64,000 nucleotides of DNA from Aggregatibacter segnis. Its GTDB lineage: Bacteria; Pseudomonadota; Gammaproteobacteria; Enterobacterales; Pasteurellaceae. A program made the translations under genes and the position numbers. The notes under the pieces were generated by a model. It was not told the DNA's origin. It did not search any database and saw nothing but the letters and a program-made list of their open reading frames with translations. Below are positions 50,437 to 58,841 of this stretch, one piece after another. Where the stretch lies: the NCBI RefSeq assembly GCF_003130075.1, contig NZ_NRCW01000002.1, forward strand, positions 62,001 to 126,000. The letters are read 5' to 3'. Positions within the stretch are counted from its first letter, which is position 1. The number at the start of each line of letters is the position of its first letter.

Positions 50437-51681
50437 TTACATATTGGCAATAATATCTTGTGCAAATTCTGATGTTGAACGTAATGTGGCACCTTCCAAC
50501 ATTTCAGCAAAATCGAACGTTACGGTTTTATTGGCGATGGTTTTAGACACCGCGTTCACGACCAAATCAGCGGCTTCAACCCAACCTAAATGGCGTAACA
50601 ACATCTCTCCGCTTAAAATTAATGAACCTGGGTTGCCTTTGTTCTGACCTGCAATTTTAGGCGCGGTGCCGTGAGTTGCTTCAAAAATAGCTGCTTCGTT
50701 GCCGATATTTGCCCCCGGTGAAATGCCAATGCCACCGACTTGGGCGGCAAGTGCATCTGAAATATAGTCCCCGTTAAGGTTTAATGTAGCAATTACGTCA
50801 TAGTCGGAAGGATGAAGTAATACTTCTTGCAAAAAGGCATCGGCGATGCAGTCTTTAATAATGATGTCTCGTCCGTTTTTGGGATTAGTCAATCGCATCC
50901 ATGGGCCTTGATCAATCACTTGCGCACCAAATTCTTTCGCAACCTCGTAGCCCCATTCTTTAAACGCACCCTCCGTAAATTTCATGATATTACCTTTATG
51001 TACTAAGGTGAGAGAAGTGCGGTCATTATCTAGGACGTATTGTAATGCAGCACGCACTAGACGCTGGGATCCTTGTTTGGAAACCGGCTTGATTCCGATT
51101 CCGCAATCCTGCGTAAAACGAATTTTTGTAACGTTCATTTCATCTTGCAAGAATTTGATGACTTTATCGGCCTCAGGTGAACCGGCAACCCATTCGACAC
51201 CGGCGTAAATATCCTCGGAGTTCTCACGAAAGATTACCATATTCACTTTCTCAGGGTGTTTGACCGGGCTCGGTGTCCCCTCATAGTAACGAATTGGACG
51301 TAAACAATTGTAGAGATCCAAGCCTTGGCGCATAGCGACATTTAAAGAGCGGATACCTCCTCCAACAGGGGTCATTAAAGGACCTTTAATGGCAACATGA
51401 TATTCACGAATTAGATCTAAGGTTTCAGACGGCAGCCATGTATTTTCCCCATATATTTCATTAGCTTTTCCGCCAGCATAAACTTCCATCCAGGCAATTT
51501 TACGTTTACCACCATAGGCCTTTTCTACTGCCGCATTAAGTACGGCTTGCATGGCTGGCGTTACATCCACCCCAATACCATCCCCCTCGATGAAGGGGAT
51601 AATCGGATGGTTAGGAACCTGTAATGCGCCATCAATAAGTTGAATTTTTTCACCTTGTGGAATGTTGACTTTTGAACACAT
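50437..51681 (-). CDS. icd: Isocitrate dehydrogenase, type I (cofactor unclear)
   Basis: Oxidative decarboxylation of isocitrate to 2-oxoglutarate. The 414 residues are of the E. coli Icd type, with AGGAG five bases before the ATG. Substrate residues are intact in [13 protein letters not shown], including the serine phosphorylated in E. coli. [13 protein letters not shown] and [17 protein letters not shown] also match. The cofactor pocket is unusual: of the E. coli NADP determinants (Lys344, Tyr345, Val351, Tyr391, Arg395), only the Lys is kept. The others read Ile, Gly, Phe and Glu in [15 protein letters not shown] and [11 protein letters not shown]. Specificity is therefore uncertain. First gene of icd-acnB, divergent from gltA. 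Confidence 0.95.
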   Translation of the reverse strand: MCSKVNIPQGEKIQLIDGALQVPNHPIIPFIEGDGIGVDVTPAMQAVLNAAVEKAYGGKRKIAWMEVYAGGKANEIYGENTWLPSETLDLIREYHVAIKGPLMTPVGGGIRSLNVAMRQGLDLYNCLRPIRYYEGTPSPVKHPEKVNMVIFRENSEDIYAGVEWVAGSPEADKVIKFLQDEMNVTKIRFTQDCGIGIKPVSKQGSQRLVRAALQYVLDNDRTSLTLVHKGNIMKFTEGAFKEWGYEVAKEFGAQVIDQGPWMRLTNPKNGRDIIIKDCIADAFLQEVLLHPSDYDVIATLNLNGDYISDALAAQVGGIGISPGANIGNEAAIFEATHGTAPKIAGQNKGNPGSLILSGEMLLRHLGWVEAADLVVNAVSKTIANKTVTFDFAEMLEGATLRSTSEFAQDIIANM

Positions 51682-51800
51682 ATCGACTCCTGTAATAAGA
51701 AAAAAGAAGGTATATAGCGATGGTTGATTGATTTGCCACGCCCCGTAGTTAATTAAACAATATCAGCATTGAAATAAAAAAAAATAGATACAAACTTAAA

Positions 51801-51821
51801 ACGTTAGTTAGATCACATTTT
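51801..51821. promoter_or_regulatory. CRP half-site-like sequence between icd and gltA
   Basis: One good AAATGTGATCT half on the minus strand with a poor second half, about 130 bases upstream of gltA. The rest of this 265-base intergenic region is AT-rich and holds no ORF or RNA that I recognise. Confidence 0.25.
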
Positions 51822-51946
51822 TTTAACAAATTTATTATGTTCATATGAAAAATCTTGCATTTTTTATTTTATTAGTGCTAGTTTCCTCGAAAAGGCTTGA
51901 TTTTACCTAACAGTTTACTTACTAAATACGTTAAAAGGAGGCTTGC

Positions 51947-53221
51947 ATGTCAGCGACTAAAGTTACATTGACAATAGATAATCAAAATTATGATCTTGAT
52001 GTACATAAAGGGACATTGGGATATGAGGCAGTAGATATTCGTCCATTAGCGAAGCATAAATTATTTGCCTACGATCCCGGTTTGGTTTCAACCGCGGTGT
52101 GTCGTTCTGAAATTACCTATGTTGATGGTGATGAAGGCATGTTGCTATACCGAGGTTACCCGATAGCGGATTTAGCCGATAAGTCGGATTATTTGGAGGT
52201 CAGTTATTTATTATTGTTTGGAGACCGCCCGACCAAGCAACAAGGCGAAGAGTTCAAAAATTTAGTAAAACGCCATACCTTAGTGCATGAACAGCTGACA
52301 AAATTTTTCCAAGGTTTCCGTCGAGACTCTCACCCAATGGCGGTGATGTGTGGCGTAAGTGGAGCACTTGCTGCGTTCTATCATGATGCAATCGATGTTG
52401 CTAACCCTGAACATCGTGAGCTCACCGCCATTCGTTTATTGGCAAAAATTCCGACGTTGGCTGCTATGTGTTATAAATATTCTATCGGTCAGCCGTTTAT
52501 GTTCCCTCAAAATCATCTATCTTATGCAGCCAATTTCTTATATATGATGTTTGCCACTCCAAGTGAACCTTATGTGGTTAATCCGGTATTAGAACGAGCA
52601 TTAGATAAAATTCTTATTTTGCATGCGGATCATGAGCAAAATGCATCGACTTCCACTGTGCGTACAGCTGCCTCATCAGGGGCGAATCCATTTGCTTGTA
52701 TTGCTGCAGGGATTGCCTCACTTTGGGGGCCTGCACATGGAGGTGCTAATGAAGCTTGTATCAATATGTTAGAGGAAATTGGTACGGTTGATCGTATACC
52801 TGAGTTTATTGCCCGCGCTAAAGATAAAAATGATCCGTTCCGTTTAATGGGTTTTGGGCACCGGGTGTATAAAAATTACGACCCTCGGGCAAGAGTCATG
52901 CGTGAAATTTGCCACGAAGTATTAAATGAGCTGAAAATTAAAAACCCGCTATTAGATGTTGCTGTTGAATTAGAAAAAATCGCCCTCAGTGATCCGTATT
53001 TTATTGAGCATAAACTTTATCCAAACGTCGATTTCTATTCAGGTATTGTGCTGAAAGCGATCGGTATTCCAAAATCCATGTTTACGGTGATGTTCGCCCT
53101 TGCTAGAACTGTAGGTTGGATTGCGCATTGGAAAGAAATGCATAAACAAGGCGACTTTAAAATAGTTCGTCCTCGTCAAATTTATGTGGGGAGTGCTAAA
53201 CGAGAATTTAGCGAAGAGTAA
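51947..53221 (+). CDS. gltA: Citrate synthase, type II (hexameric)
   Basis: Condenses oxaloacetate and acetyl-CoA. The 424 residues match the Gram-negative type II enzyme with its N-terminal beta-domain (about residues 1-50). Catalytic segments are [46 protein letters not shown], seen as [15 protein letters not shown] and [10 protein letters not shown] (His), [15 protein letters not shown] (His), and VDFYSGIVL (Asp). GGAGG lies five bases before the ATG. Divergent from icd-acnB; together they make the oxidative branch to 2-oxoglutarate. I found no uptake signal inside the gene. Confidence 0.97.
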   Translation: MSATKVTLTIDNQNYDLDVHKGTLGYEAVDIRPLAKHKLFAYDPGLVSTAVCRSEITYVDGDEGMLLYRGYPIADLADKSDYLEVSYLLLFGDRPTKQQGEEFKNLVKRHTLVHEQLTKFFQGFRRDSHPMAVMCGVSGALAAFYHDAIDVANPEHRELTAIRLLAKIPTLAAMCYKYSIGQPFMFPQNHLSYAANFLYMMFATPSEPYVVNPVLERALDKILILHADHEQNASTSTVRTAASSGANPFACIAAGIASLWGPAHGGANEACINMLEEIGTVDRIPEFIARAKDKNDPFRLMGFGHRVYKNYDPRARVMREICHEVLNELKIKNPLLDVAVELEKIALSDPYFIEHKLYPNVDFYSGIVLKAIGIPKSMFTVMFALARTVGWIAHWKEMHKQGDFKIVRPRQIYVGSAKREFSEE

Positions 53222-53226
53222 GAAAA

Positions 53227-53257
53227 AATTAAGCCCTGTTTTAACAGGGCTTAATTA
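53227..53257. terminator. Bidirectional terminator between gltA and the TonB receptor
   Basis: Perfect stem AATTAAGCCCTGTT/AACAGGGCTTAATT with a TT loop, serving both convergent genes. Confidence 0.85.
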
Positions 53258-53280
53258 TTAATAAAGTACCGTTAAAGGTA

Positions 53281-55335
53281 TTAGAAGCTATATTTCAAAT
53301 TCGAGAAATAAACGCGTCCTTCTTCCGGATAACCGGCATGATAGTAGTAGTTTTTATCAAACAAGTTGGAAACGCCTGCTTCTACGCTGAATTGTTTTGT
53401 TACATCATAAATCACTTTTGCATTGGTAACACCAAAGCCGGAAAGTTTGACTAATTCTGCTTTTCTGCCAATGCCATCGGTACTATATCGACCCTGTTCC
53501 GCTTCTTGACTGATATAGAACGATAGATTTGGCACGACTTTCCAATCCACATAAGCAAAGAATTTATGTTTTGGAATATTGCGAATGATGTAGTTTGTGT
53601 TCATTTTATTTTTCGCACGAGTGTAGGTGTAATTTGCACCGAGTGTTAAGTTATCTGTCGCGAAAATAGTCGCCGCAAGTTCTACGCCTTTAAAGACTTC
53701 TTTGCCATAGTTGACATTCTTTTCCATGCCATTAGGTTGTTTTACCGGTTCAATAGCATCTTTGACTTCAGAATAGAACAAGGCACCGTCTAATCGTAAC
53801 CAATCACCAAAGGTGTGCATATAACTGGTTTCATAGTGATATGCCGCTTCAGGGCCAAGGTATGGATTCGGTTCAGTAGAGCCAAATCGACGTGAATAAC
53901 GATCTTTCATCGTTGGGAAGCGCGTTTTTTTAGCGAAACCAAGGGTGAATTCGTCATTTTGGTCGAAACTATGTACTAATTTGATTTGGTAATTGAAGGC
54001 ATTTTTATTGCCAACATTAAACGGACAAAGCACATTCGTTTTGCCTAAGCTTTCACATCGATTTTCGCTTTCATAACTTTCCGCACGTTTTGCTTCGCGG
54101 TGATCAAAACTGACCCCTGTAATCAGCTTGGTTTGTTCTGAGAAGGTATGCGTATTTTCTAATCCGAAGCTATAAGTTCTGTCTTTACTTGTTTCAACCG
54201 GATCAAAACGGTTGTATTTCGGATACTCATTGTGTCCGCGATGCACATCGAATTTCGCAATAGAGGAGAATTTAATCAAATCTTTTTCGGTTAAATCGCC
54301 TCCTAACTCAATGCCTACGCCATAAGAATAATCTCTGTAATAGCTGTCCCCATTTTTGATGGATTTTTTAGGGCGAATCTTTAAGGTTTGTGTGCTAAAT
54401 GTCTCATCGTCAAAACTAGAAAGTTTATTTTTAAATGTGTCGTAGAACACTTTTGTGTTGAGATACAGATGGCGGGAATTGAACTGCGTATGAGATAAGA
54501 AATAAATGCTGTCTTTATTCCATTCCGGCCAACGCCAATAACGGTCTTGGGAATTTTTGTTTGCACCGGAATATAAGGGTTGTTGTTTATTGCCTTTTTG
54601 AGTGGAAAGCACTAAGGCATATTCATCGGTCGTATTTGGGGTAAACGCCATTTTTAAGCTGAGTTTTTTATCCCGTTGTACGGAGTTTTCAGCACGACCG
54701 CCATCATCGCCTTTCGGATTGATTTGATGGTAATGTTTGGAAAGCTGTAATCCTTGTTTTTCTATGAAAGCGCCGCTTAATTGCGCGTAGAAATAGTCTT
54801 GTTTTGTACCTAAGTTAAAATAAGTTTGGTTTTTACCGGTATCACCGCTGCGACCGTGTGAGAAACCATAACCGATAGTCCCTTCAAAGGGGTGGCTTGG
54901 TTTTTGCGTAATCAGGTTGACCGCCCCGCCTAAAGTGTTGGCGCCATATAAGACGGAACTCGCACCTTTGGAAATATCCATACGGGATAAATCAAAGGTA
55001 GTGAAACGACCGATGTCCATATTACCGTCATAAGGCACATATACCGGAATCCCGTCAATAAAAATGGGCACACGGCGAGCATCAAAACCACGTACCAATA
55101 AATTATGCTCACTGCGCGCACCGCTACGTTCTAAAAAGACGCCCGGTGTGGTTTTTGCCACATCAGAAACGCGAATTTGGTTGTTTTTTTGTAAATCGGC
55201 TTGATTGGTTCGGGCGGTACTCAAATCAGTTGATTTATCGGCAATCACCTCAATTTGTCCAAGCGTAAAAACGTCTTCGGCATAGGCTGCAGCACAAGCC
55301 ATGGCAATGGCTGTGCAAAGAAGTGTTTTTTTCAT
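53281..55335 (-). CDS. TonB-dependent receptor of the ModE-box transport locus
   Basis: Outer-membrane receptor of 684 residues. Signal peptide MKKTLLCTAIAMACAAAYA, then a TonB-box-like GQIEVIADK and plug domain (about residues 40-150; TTPGVFLERSGARSEHNLLVRGF, FIDGIPVYVPYDGN, ASSVLYGANTLGGAVNLI). The barrel has an FPTMKDRYSRRFGS-like segment and a C-terminal Phe (SNLKYSF). Plug features resemble CirA/FepA-like receptors. AAGGA seven bases upstream lies in the preceding gene, from which it is separated by one base. Ligand unknown; context suggests an oxyanion or metal chelate. Confidence 0.85.
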   Translation of the reverse strand: MKKTLLCTAIAMACAAAYAEDVFTLGQIEVIADKSTDLSTARTNQADLQKNNQIRVSDVAKTTPGVFLERSGARSEHNLLVRGFDARRVPIFIDGIPVYVPYDGNMDIGRFTTFDLSRMDISKGASSVLYGANTLGGAVNLITQKPSHPFEGTIGYGFSHGRSGDTGKNQTYFNLGTKQDYFYAQLSGAFIEKQGLQLSKHYHQINPKGDDGGRAENSVQRDKKLSLKMAFTPNTTDEYALVLSTQKGNKQQPLYSGANKNSQDRYWRWPEWNKDSIYFLSHTQFNSRHLYLNTKVFYDTFKNKLSSFDDETFSTQTLKIRPKKSIKNGDSYYRDYSYGVGIELGGDLTEKDLIKFSSIAKFDVHRGHNEYPKYNRFDPVETSKDRTYSFGLENTHTFSEQTKLITGVSFDHREAKRAESYESENRCESLGKTNVLCPFNVGNKNAFNYQIKLVHSFDQNDEFTLGFAKKTRFPTMKDRYSRRFGSTEPNPYLGPEAAYHYETSYMHTFGDWLRLDGALFYSEVKDAIEPVKQPNGMEKNVNYGKEVFKGVELAATIFATDNLTLGANYTYTRAKNKMNTNYIIRNIPKHKFFAYVDWKVVPNLSFYISQEAEQGRYSTDGIGRKAELVKLSGFGVTNAKVIYDVTKQFSVEAGVSNLFDKNYYYHAGYPEEGRVYFSNLKYSF

Positions 55336-55336
55336 C

Positions 55337-55834
55337 TTAATGTCCTTTTAAATTAAAAACAGGCAAGTGGGAAGTGAAACGAAGTTGCAGCGCGAGGGTA
55401 ACGGCAGCAAAAATCTTTTCATCGTTATGGGGAAAATTCTCCCGTAAAGTGCGGTGAGAATTTTTTACGTTTATTTTTCCTTCTGCCAATTCATCCAGTA
55501 AAACCGTTAAATCAAGGTTCAACTGTTCGGCAATTTGCGCAATCGAAAAATGCTCAAAAGTCATAATCAAGCGATCTAGGCTGCAATAACTTGGGTATTT
55601 GTTGTGTAAAACGAGATCGGCAAATTGTGTGTTGATTTTCACCAGTTTATTTTTCCGGTTAAGCATATGCAGTAACAACGCCACAACCAGTAACACGGCA
55701 AAAGTGATATGCACATAAAACAACGCGCTTATTTGCCAACCGAAAAATAATCCAGCGCCGCTTACCACCACGCACCACAAACTGATGAGCGATAGGCACA
55801 ACAGCAAGAATTTATAGATCACCTCAAATTTCAT
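55337..55834 (-). CDS. Two-helix membrane protein with cytosolic helical domain
   Basis: A 165-residue protein that I cannot assign to a family with confidence. Two membrane helices (about residues 8-32 and 36-57) contain His42 and His56, and resemble the small DUF4405-type or cytochrome b561-like hairpin. A soluble tail follows, with a helix-turn-helix-like stretch at about residues 95-120 (FSIAQIAEQLNLDLTVLLDE). It is the first gene of the receptor operon; its stop is one base from the receptor ATG, so the two are made together. It may be an accessory energising, reductase or sensing protein for the receptor. An uptake signal lies at 55447-55455. Confidence 0.65.
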   Translation of the reverse strand: MKFEVIYKFLLLCLSLISLWCVVVSGAGLFFGWQISALFYVHITFAVLLVVALLLHMLNRKNKLVKINTQFADLVLHNKYPSYCSLDRLIMTFEHFSIAQIAEQLNLDLTVLLDELAEGKINVKNSHRTLRENFPHNDEKIFAAVTLALQLRFTSHLPVFNLKGH

Positions 55835-55866
55835 CTTTTCTACCCAACTTGGTTTCGGGAAAATAA

Positions 55867-55890
55867 CGATATGTATAAAAACATATAGCG
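55867..55890. promoter_or_regulatory. Candidate ModE box 1 in the divergent promoter region
   Basis: A 24-base inverted repeat: left CGATATGT, 8-base spacer, right ATATAGCG. It has the same length and layout as the E. coli modA operator. It is 33 bases upstream of the 55834 start codon, so placed to repress the receptor operon. Confidence 0.65.
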
Positions 55891-55910
55891 AGATTATTCT
55901 AGCAATTTCG

Positions 55911-55936
55911 CGTTATATATTCAAAAACATATAGTG
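55911..55936. promoter_or_regulatory. Candidate ModE box 2 in the divergent promoter region
   Basis: A 26-base inverted repeat: left CGTTATAT, 10-base spacer, right ATATAGTG (complement CACTATAT). Its centre is 45 bases from box 1 and its end is 55 bases before the binding-protein ATG, so placed to repress the ABC operon. Confidence 0.65.
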
Positions 55937-55991
55937 TTTCGGTAGAATTTGAATTTATTGATTTAATGACCGCTCTTTTAAGGATATTCAC

Positions 55992-56996
55992 ATGAAAAAA
56001 TACTTTATCTTGTTATTTTCGCTGATTTTCGCGACAAACCTATGGGCAGAGAATACGCCTTCGGCTTTTCTGGCGGGGGAAGTTCCAGCATCTCAAACCA
56101 TTGAGAAAGTGCTAAGTGCCGGCAACCCGAGTGATGTGCTATTGCTGTCGGTCGCACCACAAAAAATGGTGGGATTGGCGGGCTTTAATATGGCATCTCA
56201 GGGCGGTAAATTATTTCCTGCGGAACAACAAGTATTTCCGACGATTGGCAAAATTGCCGGTAAGGGCAGCACACTTTCTGCGGAAAAAATTGTGGCATTG
56301 CAGCCGAATTTGATTATTGATGTGGGGAATGTCACGCCGAATTATATTGACCAAGCCAAGCGTACTTTTGCGCAGACCGGCGTACCTTATTTATTATTAG
56401 ACGGCAGACTTGCTGCCACGCCAAACACCTTGCGTGAACTAGGCAAATGGCTGGGCGTGGAACAATTAACGGAGCAGCAAGCGCAATATGCGGAAGAAAC
56501 CTTAAAAAGTGCGGTCGATTTTTCTGGTGTTTTACAACAATCCGCCTACTTGGCGCGCAGTGCTGACGGTTTGCAAACGGGGCAAAAAGGTTCTATTCAT
56601 ACTGAAGCCATGGAGTTGGTAGGCTTGCGCAATGTAGTGGAAGGGGAACACAAAGGCTTAACGCAAGTGTCTATGGAGCAGTTGTTGCTTTGGAATCCCG
56701 ACATCATTCTGACGCAATATGCCGAATTTTTCCAAACCATCAAAAATAATCCGCAATGGAGTCAATTAAGTGCGGTGAAAAATCAGCGCGTTTTTTTCAT
56801 TCCTAACCAGCCGTTCGGTTGGCTCGATTCACCGCCAAGTTTGAATCGCTTGCTTGGCGTGCGTTGGTTACAACATTTGCTAAGCAACAAGCCGATGGCA
56901 GACTTCGCGCCGGAAGTGCAGCATTTTTATAAATTGTTCTACCATATTGAACTGTCAACTGCACAGGCGGAGCAACTGCTGAAACAAGGACAATAA
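55992..56996 (+). CDS. Periplasmic metal/oxyanion-binding protein (FecB/BtuF fold, MolA-like)
   Basis: A 334-residue exported protein: signal peptide MKKYFILLFSLIFATNLWA, then a class III binding fold. Two lobes are visible (about residues 35-150 with LSAEKIVALQPNLIIDVG, and 185-310 with SMEQLLLWNPDIILTQ) joined by a helix. The hinge region carries GLQTGQKGSIHTEAMELVGLRNVV, seen as GSIHTEAMELVG. H. influenzae MolA shows that this fold, otherwise used for siderophores and B12, can bind molybdate and tungstate. The ModE boxes support such a substrate here, but residues that would prove it cannot be identified by eye. AAGGA lies before the ATG. Confidence 0.78.
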   Translation: MKKYFILLFSLIFATNLWAENTPSAFLAGEVPASQTIEKVLSAGNPSDVLLLSVAPQKMVGLAGFNMASQGGKLFPAEQQVFPTIGKIAGKGSTLSAEKIVALQPNLIIDVGNVTPNYIDQAKRTFAQTGVPYLLLDGRLAATPNTLRELGKWLGVEQLTEQQAQYAEETLKSAVDFSGVLQQSAYLARSADGLQTGQKGSIHTEAMELVGLRNVVEGEHKGLTQVSMEQLLLWNPDIILTQYAEFFQTIKNNPQWSQLSAVKNQRVFFIPNQPFGWLDSPPSLNRLLGVRWLQHLLSNKPMADFAPEVQHFYKLFYHIELSTAQAEQLLKQGQ

Positions 56997-58009
56997 TGCA
57001 ACAATTTATCCAACGTTCCCCACGAATTTTCTTTTTGCTGCTGATTGCGTTGTTAATCGGCAGTATTTTGTTTGCCTTGAATGTGGGGAAATTTCCCATT
57101 TCACCCAGCCAATTATGGCAAACGGTAGTTTGTTCATTGGATTCGCAATGCAACGTAGATTCACCGATTCACACTGTGTTATGGCAAATTCGTTCTCCGC
57201 GTATTGTGGTGGCGTGTTTAGTGGGCGCCGCGTTGGCTTGTGCGGGGGCAACCTACCAAGGCATGTTTAAAAACCCGTTGGTTTCACCGGATATTTTAGG
57301 TGTTTCCGCAGGGGCAGGATTGGGCGCGTCTTTGGCGATTTTTTATAGTTTGCCGATGTTTTACATTCAGCTGTTTGCTTTTATTGGTGGTATTTCTGCG
57401 GTGTTTTGTGTCTCGCTCCTTGCTTCTCGTAGTAAGGAGCAAGACCCGATTTTGGTTTTAGTGCTTGCCGGCATCGCCATCGGCTCTTTGCTCGGTGCGG
57501 GTATTTCCTTATTGAAAATTCTTGCCGATCCGTTTACCCAACTGCCTTCCATCACGTTTTGGTTGCTTGGTAGTTTAACCGCCATCACCCCGAAAGATGT
57601 GTTACAACTGGTACCGATTTTAATTCTTGGCATGATGCCGTTATTTTTATTGCGTTGGCGTTTAAATTTGCTTTCCTTGGAAGAGGAAGAAGCGCGCAGT
57701 TTAGGTGTGCCGATTAAAGCGACCCGTTACATTTTGATTATTTTCACCACCATTTGCACCGCAAGTGCGGTGTCGATTATAGGCATTATCGGTTGGGTCG
57801 GATTGCTTGTGCCACACATTGCCCGCTTGTTGGTGGGGGCGAATTTTATTCTGTTGTTGCCAACTTCTTTGTTGCTTGGCGCCAGTTTTCTGTTATTAAC
57901 AGATACCTTAGCTCGTACCATTGCCGGCATTGAATTACCGTTGGGGATTCTCACCTCTGCGTGCGGCGCGCCGTTCTTCCTTTATTTGTTATTGCGGGGC
58001 AGACGATGA
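56996..58009 (+). CDS. FecCD/BtuC-type ABC permease (MolB-like)
   Basis: Inner-membrane permease with about ten helices, 337 residues. Landmarks: RSPRIVVACLVGAALACAGATYQGMFKNPLVSPDILG (in part RSPRIVVACLVGAALACAGA), the coupling-helix region ARSLGVPIKATRYILI, and GWVGLLVPHIARLLVGAN, all typical of the BtuC/FecCD family. The start overlaps the binding-protein stop by one base (TAATG) and its stop overlaps the ATPase start, so the three are translationally coupled. Confidence 0.9.
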   Translation: MQQFIQRSPRIFFLLLIALLIGSILFALNVGKFPISPSQLWQTVVCSLDSQCNVDSPIHTVLWQIRSPRIVVACLVGAALACAGATYQGMFKNPLVSPDILGVSAGAGLGASLAIFYSLPMFYIQLFAFIGGISAVFCVSLLASRSKEQDPILVLVLAGIAIGSLLGAGISLLKILADPFTQLPSITFWLLGSLTAITPKDVLQLVPILILGMMPLFLLRWRLNLLSLEEEEARSLGVPIKATRYILIIFTTICTASAVSIIGIIGWVGLLVPHIARLLVGANFILLLPTSLLLGASFLLLTDTLARTIAGIELPLGILTSACGAPFFLYLLLRGRR

Positions 58010-58755
58010 ATTTGATCGAAACCCATGATTTAGCCATTGGTTATGGCAACAACGTTTTAATAAACAACATCAATTTCTGTTTACAGGAAAAACAAATTTG
58101 TTGTTTATTGGGGGCTAATGGGGCGGGAAAGAGTACCTTCTTGAAAACCTTGCTCGGTTTACAACCCGCATTACAAGGCGAAGTCTGCTGGCAACAACAG
58201 CCGCTTTCTGCTTATACACAGGCAGAATTGGCACGCAATATCGCTTATGTGCCACAGGCGCACCAACATTTATTTCCGTTTTTGGTGCAAGACATGGTGT
58301 TGATGGGGCGCTCAGCCTTTTTGAAGTGGTATCAAGCGCCGACAGCGGAAGACAAAGAGTTGGCGCTGTCCACCCTTGCCGGTCTTCAAATTGAACATCT
58401 TGCCAAACGTTACTATCCCGAATTGAGCGGCGGAGAGAAACAACTTGTACTCATTGCTCGAGCCATTGCGCAGCAAGCCAAATTGTTGGTGATGGACGAA
58501 CCGACAGCGAGTTTGGATTTTGGCAATCAAATTCGCGTGTTAGAAAAAATTAAACAGCTCCAAGCACAAAATATCGCCTTGCTGATCACTACCCATAATC
58601 CGCAACAAGCGATGTATTTAGCCGAAAATATTTTGCTACTCGATCAGCAATACGGGTGCCAACAAGGCGCTCGAGAATCCCTTTTGACCTTGGAAAACTT
58701 AGCAAAAATCTACCGCACTTCAACCACACAGCTACAGCAACATTTGCGTTTTTAA
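58006..58755 (+). CDS. FecE/BtuD-type ABC ATPase (MolC-like)
   Basis: ATPase of the importer, 249 residues from the ATG at 58006, which overlaps the permease stop (ATGA). Longer frames upstream are inside the permease. Walker A GANGAGKST near residue 37, Q-loop AYVPQAHQH, signature LSGGEKQLVLIARA, Walker B LLVMDEPTASLD and H-loop TTHNP are intact. Uptake signals lie at its 3' end (58712-58720) and just beyond (58793-58801). Completes a receptor-binding protein-permease-ATPase system with the divergent genes. Confidence 0.92.
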   Translation: MNLIETHDLAIGYGNNVLINNINFCLQEKQICCLLGANGAGKSTFLKTLLGLQPALQGEVCWQQQPLSAYTQAELARNIAYVPQAHQHLFPFLVQDMVLMGRSAFLKWYQAPTAEDKELALSTLAGLQIEHLAKRYYPELSGGEKQLVLIARAIAQQAKLLVMDEPTASLDFGNQIRVLEKIKQLQAQNIALLITTHNPQQAMYLAENILLLDQQYGCQQGARESLLTLENLAKIYRTSTTQLQQHLRF

Positions 58756-58841
58756 CGATTCTTGACAGCCAACCTTTGTTCTAAAAAAACGAAAGTGCGG
58801 TCATTTTTGAGGGCGTTTTTATCAAAGAGATATGGCCGCAT

